From NCBI RefSeq assembly GCF_025061645.1, contig NZ_JANYMP010000001.1, forward strand, positions 183,448-232,065: a stretch of DNA of 48,618 bases, in the 5' to 3' direction. This DNA comes from Umezawaea endophytica. GTDB lineage: Bacteria > Actinomycetota > Actinomycetes > Mycobacteriales > Pseudonocardiaceae. The notes beneath the pieces are model-generated. The model had not been told where the DNA came from, did no database searches, and was given only the letters and a program-made list of their open reading frames with translations. Made by a program: the position numbers and the translations under genes. Shown in pieces: positions 31,673-40,456 of this stretch (its first letter is position 1; every line of letters starts with the position of its first letter).

Positions 31673-33880
31673 TCAGTTCTGGGCGGACAGCGCGGCGATG
31701 ACCTTGTCCTGGGTGATGGGCAGGTCGCGGATCCGGTGCCCGATGGCGTGGTGCACGGCGTTGCCGATGGCCGCGGTGACGCCGGTCATCGGGGTCTCGC
31801 CGAAGCCGCGGGCACCGAGCGCGGGACTCGCCGGGTCCGGCCGGTCGACGAAGCCGACGTCGATGTCCGGCACGTCCGCGTTGACCGGCACGAGGTAGCC
31901 GGACAGGTTGGGGGTGACGACCCGGCCGAGGTGCGGGTCCACCAGCGTGTGCTCGGTGAGGGTGAAGCCGATGCCCCACACCGCGCCGCCGATCGCCTGG
32001 CTGCGGACGGTCTGCCGGTTCAGCACCCGGCCGGGGTCGAAGACGCCCACGACCCTGCGGACCCGCACCCGGCCGGTCACCGGGTCGACCCGCACCTCGA
32101 CGAACACCGCGCCCACGGAGTAGCCCAGCGGCACGGGAACGGGGTTGCTGGTCACCTCGACGGGCGTGCCGCGCCTGCGCACCACGTCCCGGTAGGAGAC
32201 CCGCCGCCGGGGCTGGTCCGCCACGAACAGGTAGCCGTCGGCGGTGCCGACGCGGTCCGGCGGCACGCCGTGCAGCGGACCGCCGACGTCCGCGACGGCG
32301 GCGGCGACCACCTGCTCGCGGGCCGCGGTGGCCGCCCTGACCACCCCGCTGCCGACGCTCGGCACGGTCGCCGAGGCCGCGGAGGCGAACGCGGGCGGGT
32401 AGTCCGTGTCGCCGAGCGCGAAGACGACGTGGTGGGCGGGCAGTCCGAGCACCTCGGCCCCGACCTGGGCCATCACCGTGGACGTCCCCGTGCCGATCTC
32501 CTGCGTGCCGGACCGGATGGTCGCGGTGCCGTCGAGCCCGATCGTCACGGTGGCCCCGGAACCGGGGCGCCCGCCCGCCGTGTGCGCGGCCGTGGCCATG
32601 CCCAGGCCGACCAGCTCGCCACCGTCGCGCATGGACCCCGGTCGGGGGTCGCGGTTCGACCAGCCGAAGCGGCGGGCACCCTCCTCGTAGCACTCGCGCA
32701 GGTGGTTGCTGCCGTGCCGGACCCCGGTCTCCTGGTTGGTGTCCGACCAGTTGCGCAGCCGCAGCTCGACCGGGTCGACGCCGAGCGCGTGGCTCAGCTC
32801 GTCCAGCGCGGACTCCAGCGCGTGGGAGGTCGCCGCCTCCGGCGACCGCACGAAGCTGCCGGTGGGGAGGTCAAGGCGCACGGCGCGCTGGGTGGAGCGC
32901 ACGTTCGGGCAGGCGTAGAGCATCCGCGTCGGCTCGGAGCTGTTGAACAGCGCCTCCTCGGTGCGCGACACCTGCTGCGTCACGACGTGCTCGATCGCGG
33001 TGAGCCCGCCGTCGCGGGTCGCGCCGACGCGGAGCACCTGGTGGGTCTCGGCGCGGTGGCCGTTGGAGGTGTAGGTGTCGGCTCGGGTCAGGACGAGCTT
33101 CACCGGCCTGCCGACCTGCCGCGCGACCGCCGCGGCGAGCACGGTGTGCGGCCACACCGGGCCCTTGGCGCCGAACCCGCCGCCGACGAAGGGCGTGACG
33201 ACCCGGACGTTCTCGCGCGGCAGGCCGAACGCCTGCATGAGCGCGTTCTGGCTGTTGCCGATGCCCTGCGTGGATTCGTGCACGGTCAGCCGGTCGCCGG
33301 TCCACTCAGCCACCGTGGCCGACGGTTCCAGGGCGTTGTGGTGCTGCAACGGCGTCGTGCACGTGGTCTCGACCACCACGTCCGCCGCGGCGAACCCGGC
33401 CGCGACGTCGCCGCGCAGGTAGTCGTTGGGGCCGTCGTTGCCCGGTGGCGGCACGTAGGCGTCGGCCATCGAGTCGGCGAGCACGACCCGTGGCACTTCG
33501 GCCTCGTACGACACGCGGAGCAGCGTCGCGGCGTACCGCGCCTGTTCGAGAGTTTCCGCGACGACCACCGCGACGGGCTGGCCCGCGTGCCGGACCACGT
33601 CGTCCTGCACGGGCAGGAAGCGCTTGAAGTAGGCGGCCGTCGGGCCGGGCACGGTGAGCCGGGGCATGGTCAGGTGGGTGAAGACACCGAGCACGCCGGG
33701 CGCCGACCGCGCCGCCGCCGTCTCCAGCGCGGAGACGCGACCGCGCGCGATGGTGCTGGTCACCAGCACGGCATGGGTCACGCCCGCCACGTCGGCGTCC
33801 GCGGCGTACCGGGCAGCCCCGGTGACCTTGGCGACGCCGTCCACCCGCGTGAGCGGTCGACCGATCGGTGACGGGCTCAT
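31673..33880 (-). CDS. Molybdenum hydroxylase large subunit (PaoC / XdhA-like, Mo-cofactor binding)
   Basis: A 735-residue subunit of the xanthine oxidase family. Recognisable parts are the aldehyde-oxidase a/b hammerhead (PLTRVDGVAKVTGAARYAAD), FVGGGFGAKGPVWPHTVLAA in the Mo-cofactor domain, TGTSTVMAQVGAEVLG, and near the C terminus GARGFGETPMTG, whose Glu is the active-site base. It oxidises aldehydes or N-heterocycles with water as the oxygen source. ATG 33880 overlaps the FAD subunit stop as ATGA. The trio most resembles periplasmic PaoABC. No PaoD/XdhC maturation gene lies nearby. The substrate is unknown. Confidence 0.9.
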   Translation of the reverse strand: MSPSPIGRPLTRVDGVAKVTGAARYAADADVAGVTHAVLVTSTIARGRVSALETAAARSAPGVLGVFTHLTMPRLTVPGPTAAYFKRFLPVQDDVVRHAGQPVAVVVAETLEQARYAATLLRVSYEAEVPRVVLADSMADAYVPPPGNDGPNDYLRGDVAAGFAAADVVVETTCTTPLQHHNALEPSATVAEWTGDRLTVHESTQGIGNSQNALMQAFGLPRENVRVVTPFVGGGFGAKGPVWPHTVLAAAVARQVGRPVKLVLTRADTYTSNGHRAETHQVLRVGATRDGGLTAIEHVVTQQVSRTEEALFNSSEPTRMLYACPNVRSTQRAVRLDLPTGSFVRSPEAATSHALESALDELSHALGVDPVELRLRNWSDTNQETGVRHGSNHLRECYEEGARRFGWSNRDPRPGSMRDGGELVGLGMATAAHTAGGRPGSGATVTIGLDGTATIRSGTQEIGTGTSTVMAQVGAEVLGLPAHHVVFALGDTDYPPAFASAASATVPSVGSGVVRAATAAREQVVAAAVADVGGPLHGVPPDRVGTADGYLFVADQPRRRVSYRDVVRRRGTPVEVTSNPVPVPLGYSVGAVFVEVRVDPVTGRVRVRRVVGVFDPGRVLNRQTVRSQAIGGAVWGIGFTLTEHTLVDPHLGRVVTPNLSGYLVPVNADVPDIDVGFVDRPDPASPALGARGFGETPMTGVTAAIGNAVHHAIGHRIRDLPITQDKVIAALSAQN

Positions 33881-34857
33881 CGGGTCCTCCTGAACCGGCG
33901 CAGGACGTCGGTGGTCGCGCGCTGGAGCAGGGGGACCTTGAAGGCGTTGTGCTCGCGCGGCACGGCGTCGCGCACCAGCGCGGTGACGGCGGCGCTGATC
34001 GCCTGGTCGTCCAGGGGCCTGCCGACCAGTTCCCGTTCCGCCTCGTGCGACCGCCACGGCCGCGGCGCGACCCCGCCGAACACCAGGCGCGCCTCGCGCA
34101 CGACGTCCCCGCTCACCCGCACGGCGGCGGCCACCGAGACCACCGCGAACTCGAAGGTCGCCCGGTCGCGGACCTTGAGGTACCGCGAAGTCCCGGCCAA
34201 CTCGGTGACGGGCACGTCGACACCGGTGATCAGCTCCCCCGGCCGCAGCGCGGACTCCACGTGCGGGGTGTCGCCGGGCAGCGGGTAGAACTCCGCCACC
34301 GGGATGGCGCGCGGGCCGTCGGCGCCGAGGACGCGCACGGTGGCGTCCAGCGCGGTGAGGGCCACGGCCAGGTCGGACGGGTGGACCGCGATGCAGTGGT
34401 CGCTGCCGCCGAGGACGGCGTGCCACCGGTTCATCCCGTCCAGCGCGGCACACCCGCTGCCGGGTTCCCTCTTGTTGCACGGCATGGTGGCGTCGCGGAA
34501 GTACCAGCACCGCGTGCGCTGCAAGAGGTTGCCGCCCAGGGACGCCATGTTGCGCACCTGCGGCGACGCGCTCGCCAGCAGCGCCTGCGCGAGCGCGGGA
34601 AGCCTGCGGACGACCTCCCGGTGCGCGGCGACGTCGCTCATCCTGTTCAGGGAGCCGAGGCGGACGAGTTGGTCGGAGACCCGAACGTCGTTCAGCGGCA
34701 GGGAGTTGATGTCGACCAGGCGGTCGTGCCGCTGCACGCCGTCCTTCATCAGGTTGAGCAGGTCGGTGCCGCCCGCGATGTAGCGGGAGCCGGGCGCGGT
34801 GCCGAGCGCGACGGCGTCGGCGGGCCGGTCGGGGCGGGTGTAGGTGAACGAGTCCAT
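33877..34857 (-). CDS. Molybdenum hydroxylase FAD subunit (PaoB-like, extra Fe-S motif)
   Basis: A 326-residue FAD-binding subunit of the xanthine dehydrogenase medium type. YIAGGTDLLNLMKDG and VRNMASLGGNLLQRTRCWYF hold FAD-pyrophosphate contacts. CWYFRDATMPCNKREPGSGC is the extra cysteine cluster that binds a [4Fe-4S] centre in PaoB/4-hydroxybenzoyl-CoA-reductase-type subunits and is absent from ordinary xanthine dehydrogenases. It passes electrons between the 2Fe-2S subunit and FAD. The start directly abuts the stop of the 2Fe-2S gene, and the stop overlaps the Mo-subunit start. Confidence 0.92.
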   Translation of the reverse strand: MDSFTYTRPDRPADAVALGTAPGSRYIAGGTDLLNLMKDGVQRHDRLVDINSLPLNDVRVSDQLVRLGSLNRMSDVAAHREVVRRLPALAQALLASASPQVRNMASLGGNLLQRTRCWYFRDATMPCNKREPGSGCAALDGMNRWHAVLGGSDHCIAVHPSDLAVALTALDATVRVLGADGPRAIPVAEFYPLPGDTPHVESALRPGELITGVDVPVTELAGTSRYLKVRDRATFEFAVVSVAAAVRVSGDVVREARLVFGGVAPRPWRSHEAERELVGRPLDDQAISAAVTALVRDAVPREHNAFKVPLLQRATTDVLRRFRRTR

Positions 34858-35433
34858 TCAGGACAGCTCCTCTGCGGCGTCGCGAACGGCCGCCACGATG
34901 TTGGGGTAGCAGCCGCAGCGGCACAGGTTGCCGCTCATCCACTCGCGGATCTCGTCGTCGGACCCGGCGTGCCCCTCGGCGACGCACGCGACGGCCGACA
35001 TGACCTGCCCCGGCGTGCAGAAGCCGCACTGGAACCCGTCGCGGCGGAGGAACGCGGCCTGCACGGGGTGCAGCTCACCGCCCGCCAGGCCTTCGACGGT
35101 GGTGATCTCGCGGTTCTGCTGCATGACGGCGAGCGTCAGGCACGACTTGATCCGCCGTCCGTCGACGTGGACGGTGCACGCGCCGCACTCGCCCCGGTCG
35201 CAGCCCTTCTTCGTACCGGTCAAGCCGATGCGCTCGCGCAGGGCGTCGAGCAGCGTCACCCGCGGTTCGAGGACCTGCTCGTACACCTTCCCGTTGACGC
35301 GCAGGGACATCGGCACGGTGCTGTCGGCCGACGCCTCCCGCGGCCACAGCGGTATGGCCGTGGCCGCCGCACCGGCCTTGAGCACGGTGCGCCGGGTCGG
35401 CGTGAAGGCCGACGGGGGTTCTTCCTCGGGCAT
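34858..35433 (-). CDS. Tat-exported [2Fe-2S] subunit of molybdenum hydroxylase (PaoA-like)
   Basis: A 191-residue subunit. The N terminus PTRRTVLKAGAAATAIPLW is a twin-arginine signal, so the folded enzyme is exported, carrying its partners along. The plant-type cluster motif is GCDRGECGACTVHVDGRRIKSC; the second cluster domain is FQCGFCTPGQVMSAVACVAEG and NLCRCGCYPNI. ATG 35433 follows GGAGG. It is first in a three-gene operon with the FAD and Mo subunits. Upstream, direct repeats at 35450 and 35510 may bind the adjacent TetR protein. Confidence 0.92.
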   Translation of the reverse strand: MPEEEPPSAFTPTRRTVLKAGAAATAIPLWPREASADSTVPMSLRVNGKVYEQVLEPRVTLLDALRERIGLTGTKKGCDRGECGACTVHVDGRRIKSCLTLAVMQQNREITTVEGLAGGELHPVQAAFLRRDGFQCGFCTPGQVMSAVACVAEGHAGSDDEIREWMSGNLCRCGCYPNIVAAVRDAAEELS

Positions 35434-35449
35434 CGGGACGCCTCCACGT

Positions 35450-35524
35450 GTTATCGATGGCAACGTGGAAAAGCTACCAAAGATAACGTAACGCCGGCAA
35501 CGTCCGAATGCTATCGATGTCAAC
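35450..35524. promoter_or_regulatory. Direct repeat pair in the Mo-hydroxylase promoter
   Basis: GTTATCGATGGCAAC (35450-35464) and GCTATCGATGTCAAC (35510-35524) agree at 13 of 15 positions and lie 60 bp apart. On the minus strand, TTGCCG and TAGCTT, 18 bases apart, lie between them as a possible promoter. They could be operators for the upstream TetR protein. Confidence 0.45.
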
Positions 35525-35526
35525 AG

Positions 35527-36219
35527 CTAGGCGGTGGCGATCCTGGTCAGCCACTCCTCGAGCAGGCCTCGCTCCAGTGCGCTCAGCGCTCCGAGGGTGG
35601 GCACGACGGCGCGCAGCGCGACGGCCGTGCTGACCGGATCCACACCGGACCGCTCGGGCGCGGCGGGGCCGGTGGTGACCGCGGCGATGGTCGACTCGCG
35701 GGCCAGCAGCGACAGTGCCGGGTCTCGCTCTTCTTCCGGGAGGCTGATCAGCGTGAACGTCATCCCGCACCCGGCGGCGTGGACGAGGTGCGCCGCACGT
35801 TCCTCGGTGACCTTCAGCCGACCGGCCTCCGCGACCCGCTTGACCTTGCCGGCGAGCACGGCCGACGCCTGCCGCGCCGCGGGCGACTCCACACCGGGCC
35901 GGGCGTCGCCGTAGATCAGCGAGTACAGCGCCGGGTTGCGCACCCCGAAGTCGACGTGCAGGTCCCACCCGTGCCGCAGGTCCTCCACCGGGTCGTCCGT
36001 CTCGGCGAGCGACGTCTTGCTCCGCAGGTAAACCTCAAAGCCGTGACTGGCGACCGCGTCCAGCAACCCCTGCTTGTCACCGAAGATCCGGTAGAGGGTA
36101 GGCGACTGCACCCCCGACGCGGCACACACGGCCCGCGTCGACAACGCCTCCCGCCCCCCTTCGGCCAGCAGGTCGGAGGCGGCCCCGATGATCCGCTCAC
36201 GCGTGAGGTCTCTCTTCAT
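35527..36219 (-). CDS. TetR-family transcriptional regulator
   Basis: A 230-residue TetR protein. The helix-turn-helix is RERIIGAASDLLAEGGREAL and TRAVCAASGVQSPTLYRIFGDKQGLLDAVASHG; the C-terminal half is a typical TetR ligand domain (WDLHVDFGVRNPALYSLIYGD, a WHG-like motif). It is immediately upstream of the Mo-hydroxylase operon in the same direction and probably controls it. The inverted repeat CGGTAAC-N8-GTTACCG lies 9 bp upstream of its start and suggests autoregulation. It does not resemble KstR, so the KstR-like site near mce needs a regulator encoded elsewhere. Confidence 0.9.
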   Translation of the reverse strand: MKRDLTRERIIGAASDLLAEGGREALSTRAVCAASGVQSPTLYRIFGDKQGLLDAVASHGFEVYLRSKTSLAETDDPVEDLRHGWDLHVDFGVRNPALYSLIYGDARPGVESPAARQASAVLAGKVKRVAEAGRLKVTEERAAHLVHAAGCGMTFTLISLPEEERDPALSLLARESTIAAVTTGPAAPERSGVDPVSTAVALRAVVPTLGALSALERGLLEEWLTRIATA

Positions 36220-36227
36220 GATGGCGA

Positions 36228-36249
36228 CGGTAACAGGAGACCGTTACCG
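36228..36249. promoter_or_regulatory. TetR autoregulatory operator candidate
   Basis: CGGTAAC (36228-36234) and GTTACCG (36243-36249) form a perfect 7-bp inverted repeat with an 8-base spacer, 9 bp upstream of the TetR start at 36219. Confidence 0.6.
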
Positions 36250-36270
36250 CTTGACCAGCGACGACGGCGG

Positions 36271-36558
36271 CTACAACGTCCCGAACAACTCGACGACCCG
36301 CCGCGGCACCTCGTCCCGAGGCACCTCGTCCTCGAAGTAGCCGCCGTGGTCAGGGAACAGGAAAACCTCGAACCCGGCCTCGGCGATGGCTTCGAAGTAC
36401 TCCTCCCCCAGTTCGAAGGTGAAGTACCGCAGGTCGCCGAGGTAAGCGGTGATCACCAGTTCCCGCAGCCGCGGACTCAGACGAGCGATCTCGCCTTCCC
36501 AGCCCCGCACGAGGTCGTCGACAGCCACCACCTCAGCCACACCTTCCCGTCGAAACAC
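36271..36558 (-). CDS. Small acidic hypothetical protein (95 aa)
   Basis: GTG 36558 with GGAGG 8 bases upstream opens a 95-residue frame: VFRREGVAEVVAVDDLVRGW, then LRELVITAYLGDLRYFTFELGEEYFEAIAEAGFEVFLFP and an acidic C terminus. No family is recognised; there is no signal peptide. The codon bias and ribosome-binding site support a real gene. It lies upstream of the TetR gene on the same strand, and the short gap holds the TetR palindrome. A longer upstream frame exists but has no comparable ribosome-binding site. Confidence 0.6.
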   Translation of the reverse strand: MFRREGVAEVVAVDDLVRGWEGEIARLSPRLRELVITAYLGDLRYFTFELGEEYFEAIAEAGFEVFLFPDHGGYFEDEVPRDEVPRRVVELFGTL

Positions 36559-36665
36559 GCACCCAACCTCCCCCTGTCCAGCGACAGTATCCAGCCATCG
36601 CTCATCCGGATCTGGCTCCCCAACGACGCCGACCACCGGGTTCGAACTGCCGGCAAGATCGGTCC

Positions 36666-37058
36666 GTGACCTTCATCCGCTACGAGGCAGAACAGGCGAG
36701 TCCCGGCAAGACCCCGACAGGGATCTTCGGCCTTGCCAACGGACTCGCCCGCTCAGGGCGGCTGACACCGGAGGACCGGGCGTTCTGGCGAGCGGGCAAC
36801 GATTGGTACGACGCGGCGTACCAGGATCCGGGCGCCGTGGATCCCGCGCTGTTCGACAAGACCGTCAACCCTGTCGTGTCCTGCTGGTTCAGGGAATCCG
36901 CTGCCGCCCACCTGCTCGCCAGGGTGCCCGCCTATCTCGCCTTGCTCGACCGCTACGGCGTCGGTTGGGTCGAGCGACGGTCGCATGACCCTGGCGTGGT
37001 CTTGTACGCCGACGACGTGCAAATCGTCGTCCGGCCACACGACTCAACCCGGCCGTAG
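36666..37058 (+). CDS. Hypothetical protein (130 aa)
   Basis: GTG 36666 opens a 130-residue frame with good codon bias: TFIRYEAEQASPGKTPTGIFGLANGLARSG, then EDRAFWRAGNDWYDAAYQDP, VVSCWFRESAAAHLLARVPAYLALLDRYGVGW and YADDVQIVVRPHD. No signal peptide or membrane segment. It looks like a small conserved actinobacterial protein, but I cannot assign a family. There is no clear Shine-Dalgarno. It is divergent from the 95-residue gene and converges on the large glycoside hydrolase gene. Confidence 0.7.
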   Translation: MTFIRYEAEQASPGKTPTGIFGLANGLARSGRLTPEDRAFWRAGNDWYDAAYQDPGAVDPALFDKTVNPVVSCWFRESAAAHLLARVPAYLALLDRYGVGWVERRSHDPGVVLYADDVQIVVRPHDSTRP

Positions 37059-37129
37059 CGGGCGACAGTTCGGTCAGCGTCTCAACGGAGCGCCTTCAAC
37101 CACCTCGTTGCTCCTGGCCATCCGACGAG

Positions 37130-40100
37130 TCACCCGAAGGCCTTCACCTCCAGCATCCCCACCGAGTTCGTTCCGCTCTGGAGCACCACCCGCAACCGCG
37201 TGGTGCTGACCCCGCTGAACGTGACCTCGTTGTACCGATCCCCCGCCGCGGGATACCCGCTCGCCCCCGGCACGTCCACGTACGACCCGCCGTCCCAGTA
37301 CTGGACCTTCCACGACGCCGGCAGCCGCACTCCCCCGTTGTCGTCGAAGAAGTACACCTGCGCCGACTTCACCGTCTGCGCCGCGGACCAGGTCAACTCA
37401 CCCCACTGCTCTCCGGTGTTAGGCCAAGTCGCCCACCGCGGGTTGACCGTGTCGTTCGACGCGGGCGGGTCGACCCCGTCGTTCAAAGCGGCCACGCTCT
37501 CCCAAGACGACGTGTACGAAGCGGAAGCCGTAGCGGCCAACGCCAGGTTCGTCGACGGCGCCGGATCGTTGCCGCCGCCGCGGTTGTACACCTTCACCTC
37601 GGTCAACCCGGTCTTGAACCCCGCCGCGTGGGTCATCACCACCCGCACGCGCTGCGCGCTCACGGGTGTGAAGCGGACGATGTTGTAGTTGGCCCGCGGG
37701 GTGCCGGGTGATCGTGACTGCCCGGACGCGTCGGCCCACGCGCTGCCGTTCCAGTACTGGACGGTGTACGCCGACGGTGCCCGGTACCGGTTGCCCGCGC
37801 GGTCGTCGCGGAAGTGCAGGCGCACCTCGTCGACCGTCCTGGACTGCCCGAAGTTCACCTCGTACCAGTCGGAAGCGTTGGGAGACCCCGAACTCCCCCA
37901 GATCGGCTCGTTGATCGGGAACCCGTCGACCGCCGCGCCGGTGGACGTGCCGGACGCCGTGTAGGACGCCGACACGGCCGCGCCCGAAGCGAGGTTGGGG
38001 GTCGTGGAGGTCAGGTCCGCGCCCGCCTTCGCGAACACGTCCACCATGCGCGCGCTGCTCTGCACCACGTTCTGCGGCGCCTGGAGCCCCGGCACGGCGG
38101 CGCTGTACGTCACGGTCCCGACCCCGCTCGGCAGGCTGACCGCCCCCGTGGCCGGGTTGTAGAGGACGCGGGTGAGGCGGTCGACGGTGAACGCGCGGGT
38201 CCCGTTGAGGTAGACCGAGTACCCCTGCGGCACACCGCTGTAGCGGACCACCCCGTCGGCCGGGTCGTCCCACACCACGCTCAGGTCGGTGTTGCGGTAG
38301 CGCAGGTTGTTCACCGCGAAGTGCGACCAGCCGATGGCGATCGGCGACAGCTCGACCTGCGCGTCGGAGCGCGGCCGGAGCCCGGCGACGTCCTCGACCA
38401 CGGTCCAGTTGCTGCTGCCGAGGATGTTGTGGTGGATCCAGGACCGGTAGTCGATGGCGCGGGTGCCCGCGTTCCAGTCCGCCCAGAACTCGTTGGCGTC
38501 CGGCCACTGGGTGTTGCCGCCGACGTACTGGGCCCACGCGTTCCAGTAGAGCAGCTTCTTGTAGTCCTCGGCCGTCATCCACTGGTTGGGGTAGTTCCGC
38601 AGCACCGAGGAGTAGAGCCGGAACTGCACCGTGGAGTTGATGGTGGAGAAGTTGTTGGAACCGGGGTGACCGGCCGCCGCCGCTTCGGCCTTGTCCTTCT
38701 GGTTGGCCGTGTAGAAGGGGAATACCGGGTACTCGGCCGGGTTGTCGAACAGCCGTAGCGCCTCGCGGTACTGCTCGGTGTTGGGCATCAGCCCGACGGA
38801 GTACGGGTAGTAGTTGTTGATCTCCTTCCACGGCACGTGCTCGTTGGTGGCGACGTGCTTGTGCTCCAGCAGCCTGCGGTTCGGGTTCCACAGCGTGGAG
38901 ACGACGCCGGTGCGGATCCGGTCCGCGAGCGCCTGCATCTCGGTGGCCTTGGCGGTGTTGCCGGTGACCGCGTACGCCTGCTGCGCGGCCATCGCACCGC
39001 TCCACACGTACGCCGTCTCGGCGCGGTCGAGCCGTCCCGCCCGCCAGTCGAACGAGACCGCGTCGGCGTCGTTGCCGGTCAGGGCGCCCCAGTCGTACTC
39101 GATGACGCCGTTGTTGTTGGTGTCGTAGTAGGAGAGCTGCCCCTTCGCGTCACCCTCGGCGTACCTGGCGAGGTTGCCCGCGATCACGGGCTGGCCGCCG
39201 TGGACCTGGTAGCTGCGCCAGGCCGCCTCGGAGATGTACTGGGTGTAGGAGTTGGACCAGTTCTCCGGGTCGCCGGGGTTGTCCATGAACCGGCCGCCCT
39301 TGGACGTCTGCCCGGCCGACAGCCACGGCCCGTAGGAGTAGACCGGGTCGCGCAGGTACTTCAGGTCGTCGATGTGCATCGGCTGGGTCAGCGCGATGGC
39401 GTTGTTGTAGCCGGTGACGCCCTCGATGGACACCGGGAACTGGTAGTCCTGGCCGGGGATGTCCACGTCCAGGTGGTTGAAGCGCATCAGCCACCAGCGG
39501 TAGTAGACGTTCTTCTTGATCGCCGGGTCCGGCACGTCGATGTACGGGATGTTGTCCGCCCACCAGCGGTTGTAGTCGCGCACGTGGGTCGCGAACGCGG
39601 TCGACGGCGAGTAGCCGCGGTAGGCGTTGTACTCGGTCAGGGACTCCGGGATCTCGGTGGTGACGAACCCCATGACGACCTTGGTGGTGACGGTCTGGCC
39701 CGCGCCCACCGTCACCGAGCGCTCCAGCCCGCCGCTCGCGGCGGTGAACCCGTCACCGGACAGCCTCGGGTAGATCGTGGTGAGGTTGTTCTTCACCGCC
39801 CGGCTGCCGGTCAGCTCCGACCCGCTGCCGCTCGTCGCGTACGGCGAGGTGGCGCGCAGCCGCAGCGTCGTGGAACCGCTGCCGCTGTTGACGATGGACA
39901 GGTTCGTGACGGCGACGTTGTTGTGGGTGATGAACTTCGTCATGTCGACGCGGACCGAACCGCTGGTGAAGACGCCCTTCCAGTGGCTCGGCGCCTGCCA
40001 GCGCCCGCTGACCTGCTCGGCGAAGCTGCCCGGCGTGATCGTGACCGAGTAGGCGTTCTGGGAGCTGATGTTGTCCCAGTACGCGGCGTTCCCGCCGAAC

Positions 40101-40429
40101 CCGATCACGGCCGGGTTGTGGGTGTTCAGGTACAGCCCGCGACCGCGGGTCATCAGCCACGGTCCGGCCGGGTCGTTGCCTGGTCTGGCGAGCAGCCGGT
40201 CCATCCAGAAGTCGGTGCCGGAGCTCTCCGCGTCGTAGATGGCGCGCATCGTGCTGCCGGTGCTGTAACCGACCGGTGGGGCGGGGATCGCGGGTCCGGA
40301 GAACGTGGGGTAGCCGATGGTCTGGGCCGCCGAAGCGGTGACGACGGGGACGGTCGGGGTGGCCGCGACGAGGACCGCGGCCAGCACCACCGCCCACCGC
40401 GCCCGCACGGCGCGTCGGGTGAGCAGCAC
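37130..40429 (-). CDS. Secreted six-hairpin-type glycoside hydrolase with two discoidin modules
   Basis: A 1099-residue exported protein. After a signal peptide (AVRARWAVVLAAVLVAATPTVPVVTASA) comes an N-terminal beta-sandwich, then a large (alpha/alpha)6-type domain (about 300-780) with Trp/Asp/Glu-rich motifs such as YYRWWLMRFNHLDVD and VSFDWRAGRLDRAETAYVWSGAMAAQQAYAVTG, like MGH1-like hydrolases. Two discoidin/F5_8C modules follow (about 810-960 and 970-1099). I cannot name the GH family. GTG 40429 is chosen because GAGAGG lies 8 bases upstream. It is the last gene of the arabinose-type locus; the second module resembles that of the neighbouring GH43 protein. Confidence 0.82.
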   Translation of the reverse strand: MLLTRRAVRARWAVVLAAVLVAATPTVPVVTASAAQTIGYPTFSGPAIPAPPVGYSTGSTMRAIYDAESSGTDFWMDRLLARPGNDPAGPWLMTRGRGLYLNTHNPAVIGFGGNAAYWDNISSQNAYSVTITPGSFAEQVSGRWQAPSHWKGVFTSGSVRVDMTKFITHNNVAVTNLSIVNSGSGSTTLRLRATSPYATSGSGSELTGSRAVKNNLTTIYPRLSGDGFTAASGGLERSVTVGAGQTVTTKVVMGFVTTEIPESLTEYNAYRGYSPSTAFATHVRDYNRWWADNIPYIDVPDPAIKKNVYYRWWLMRFNHLDVDIPGQDYQFPVSIEGVTGYNNAIALTQPMHIDDLKYLRDPVYSYGPWLSAGQTSKGGRFMDNPGDPENWSNSYTQYISEAAWRSYQVHGGQPVIAGNLARYAEGDAKGQLSYYDTNNNGVIEYDWGALTGNDADAVSFDWRAGRLDRAETAYVWSGAMAAQQAYAVTGNTAKATEMQALADRIRTGVVSTLWNPNRRLLEHKHVATNEHVPWKEINNYYPYSVGLMPNTEQYREALRLFDNPAEYPVFPFYTANQKDKAEAAAAGHPGSNNFSTINSTVQFRLYSSVLRNYPNQWMTAEDYKKLLYWNAWAQYVGGNTQWPDANEFWADWNAGTRAIDYRSWIHHNILGSSNWTVVEDVAGLRPRSDAQVELSPIAIGWSHFAVNNLRYRNTDLSVVWDDPADGVVRYSGVPQGYSVYLNGTRAFTVDRLTRVLYNPATGAVSLPSGVGTVTYSAAVPGLQAPQNVVQSSARMVDVFAKAGADLTSTTPNLASGAAVSASYTASGTSTGAAVDGFPINEPIWGSSGSPNASDWYEVNFGQSRTVDEVRLHFRDDRAGNRYRAPSAYTVQYWNGSAWADASGQSRSPGTPRANYNIVRFTPVSAQRVRVVMTHAAGFKTGLTEVKVYNRGGGNDPAPSTNLALAATASASYTSSWESVAALNDGVDPPASNDTVNPRWATWPNTGEQWGELTWSAAQTVKSAQVYFFDDNGGVRLPASWKVQYWDGGSYVDVPGASGYPAAGDRYNEVTFSGVSTTRLRVVLQSGTNSVGMLEVKAFG

Positions 40430-40456
40430 GGTGTGCACCTCTCGGGAGGGTGGGGA

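Noticed and set aside
35527-36219. This TetR protein as the KstR that would bind the mce operator
   Set aside because: Its sequence does not resemble KstR in the recognition helix or ligand domain as I know them, and its own upstream palindrome differs from the KstR consensus.
37419-39005. Long Arg/Gly/Pro-rich frame inside the large hydrolase gene, and many similar frames elsewhere
   Set aside because: Shadow frames of high-GC coding sequence: biased to Arg, Ala, Pro and Gly, lacking domains, and overlapping genes with clear families.
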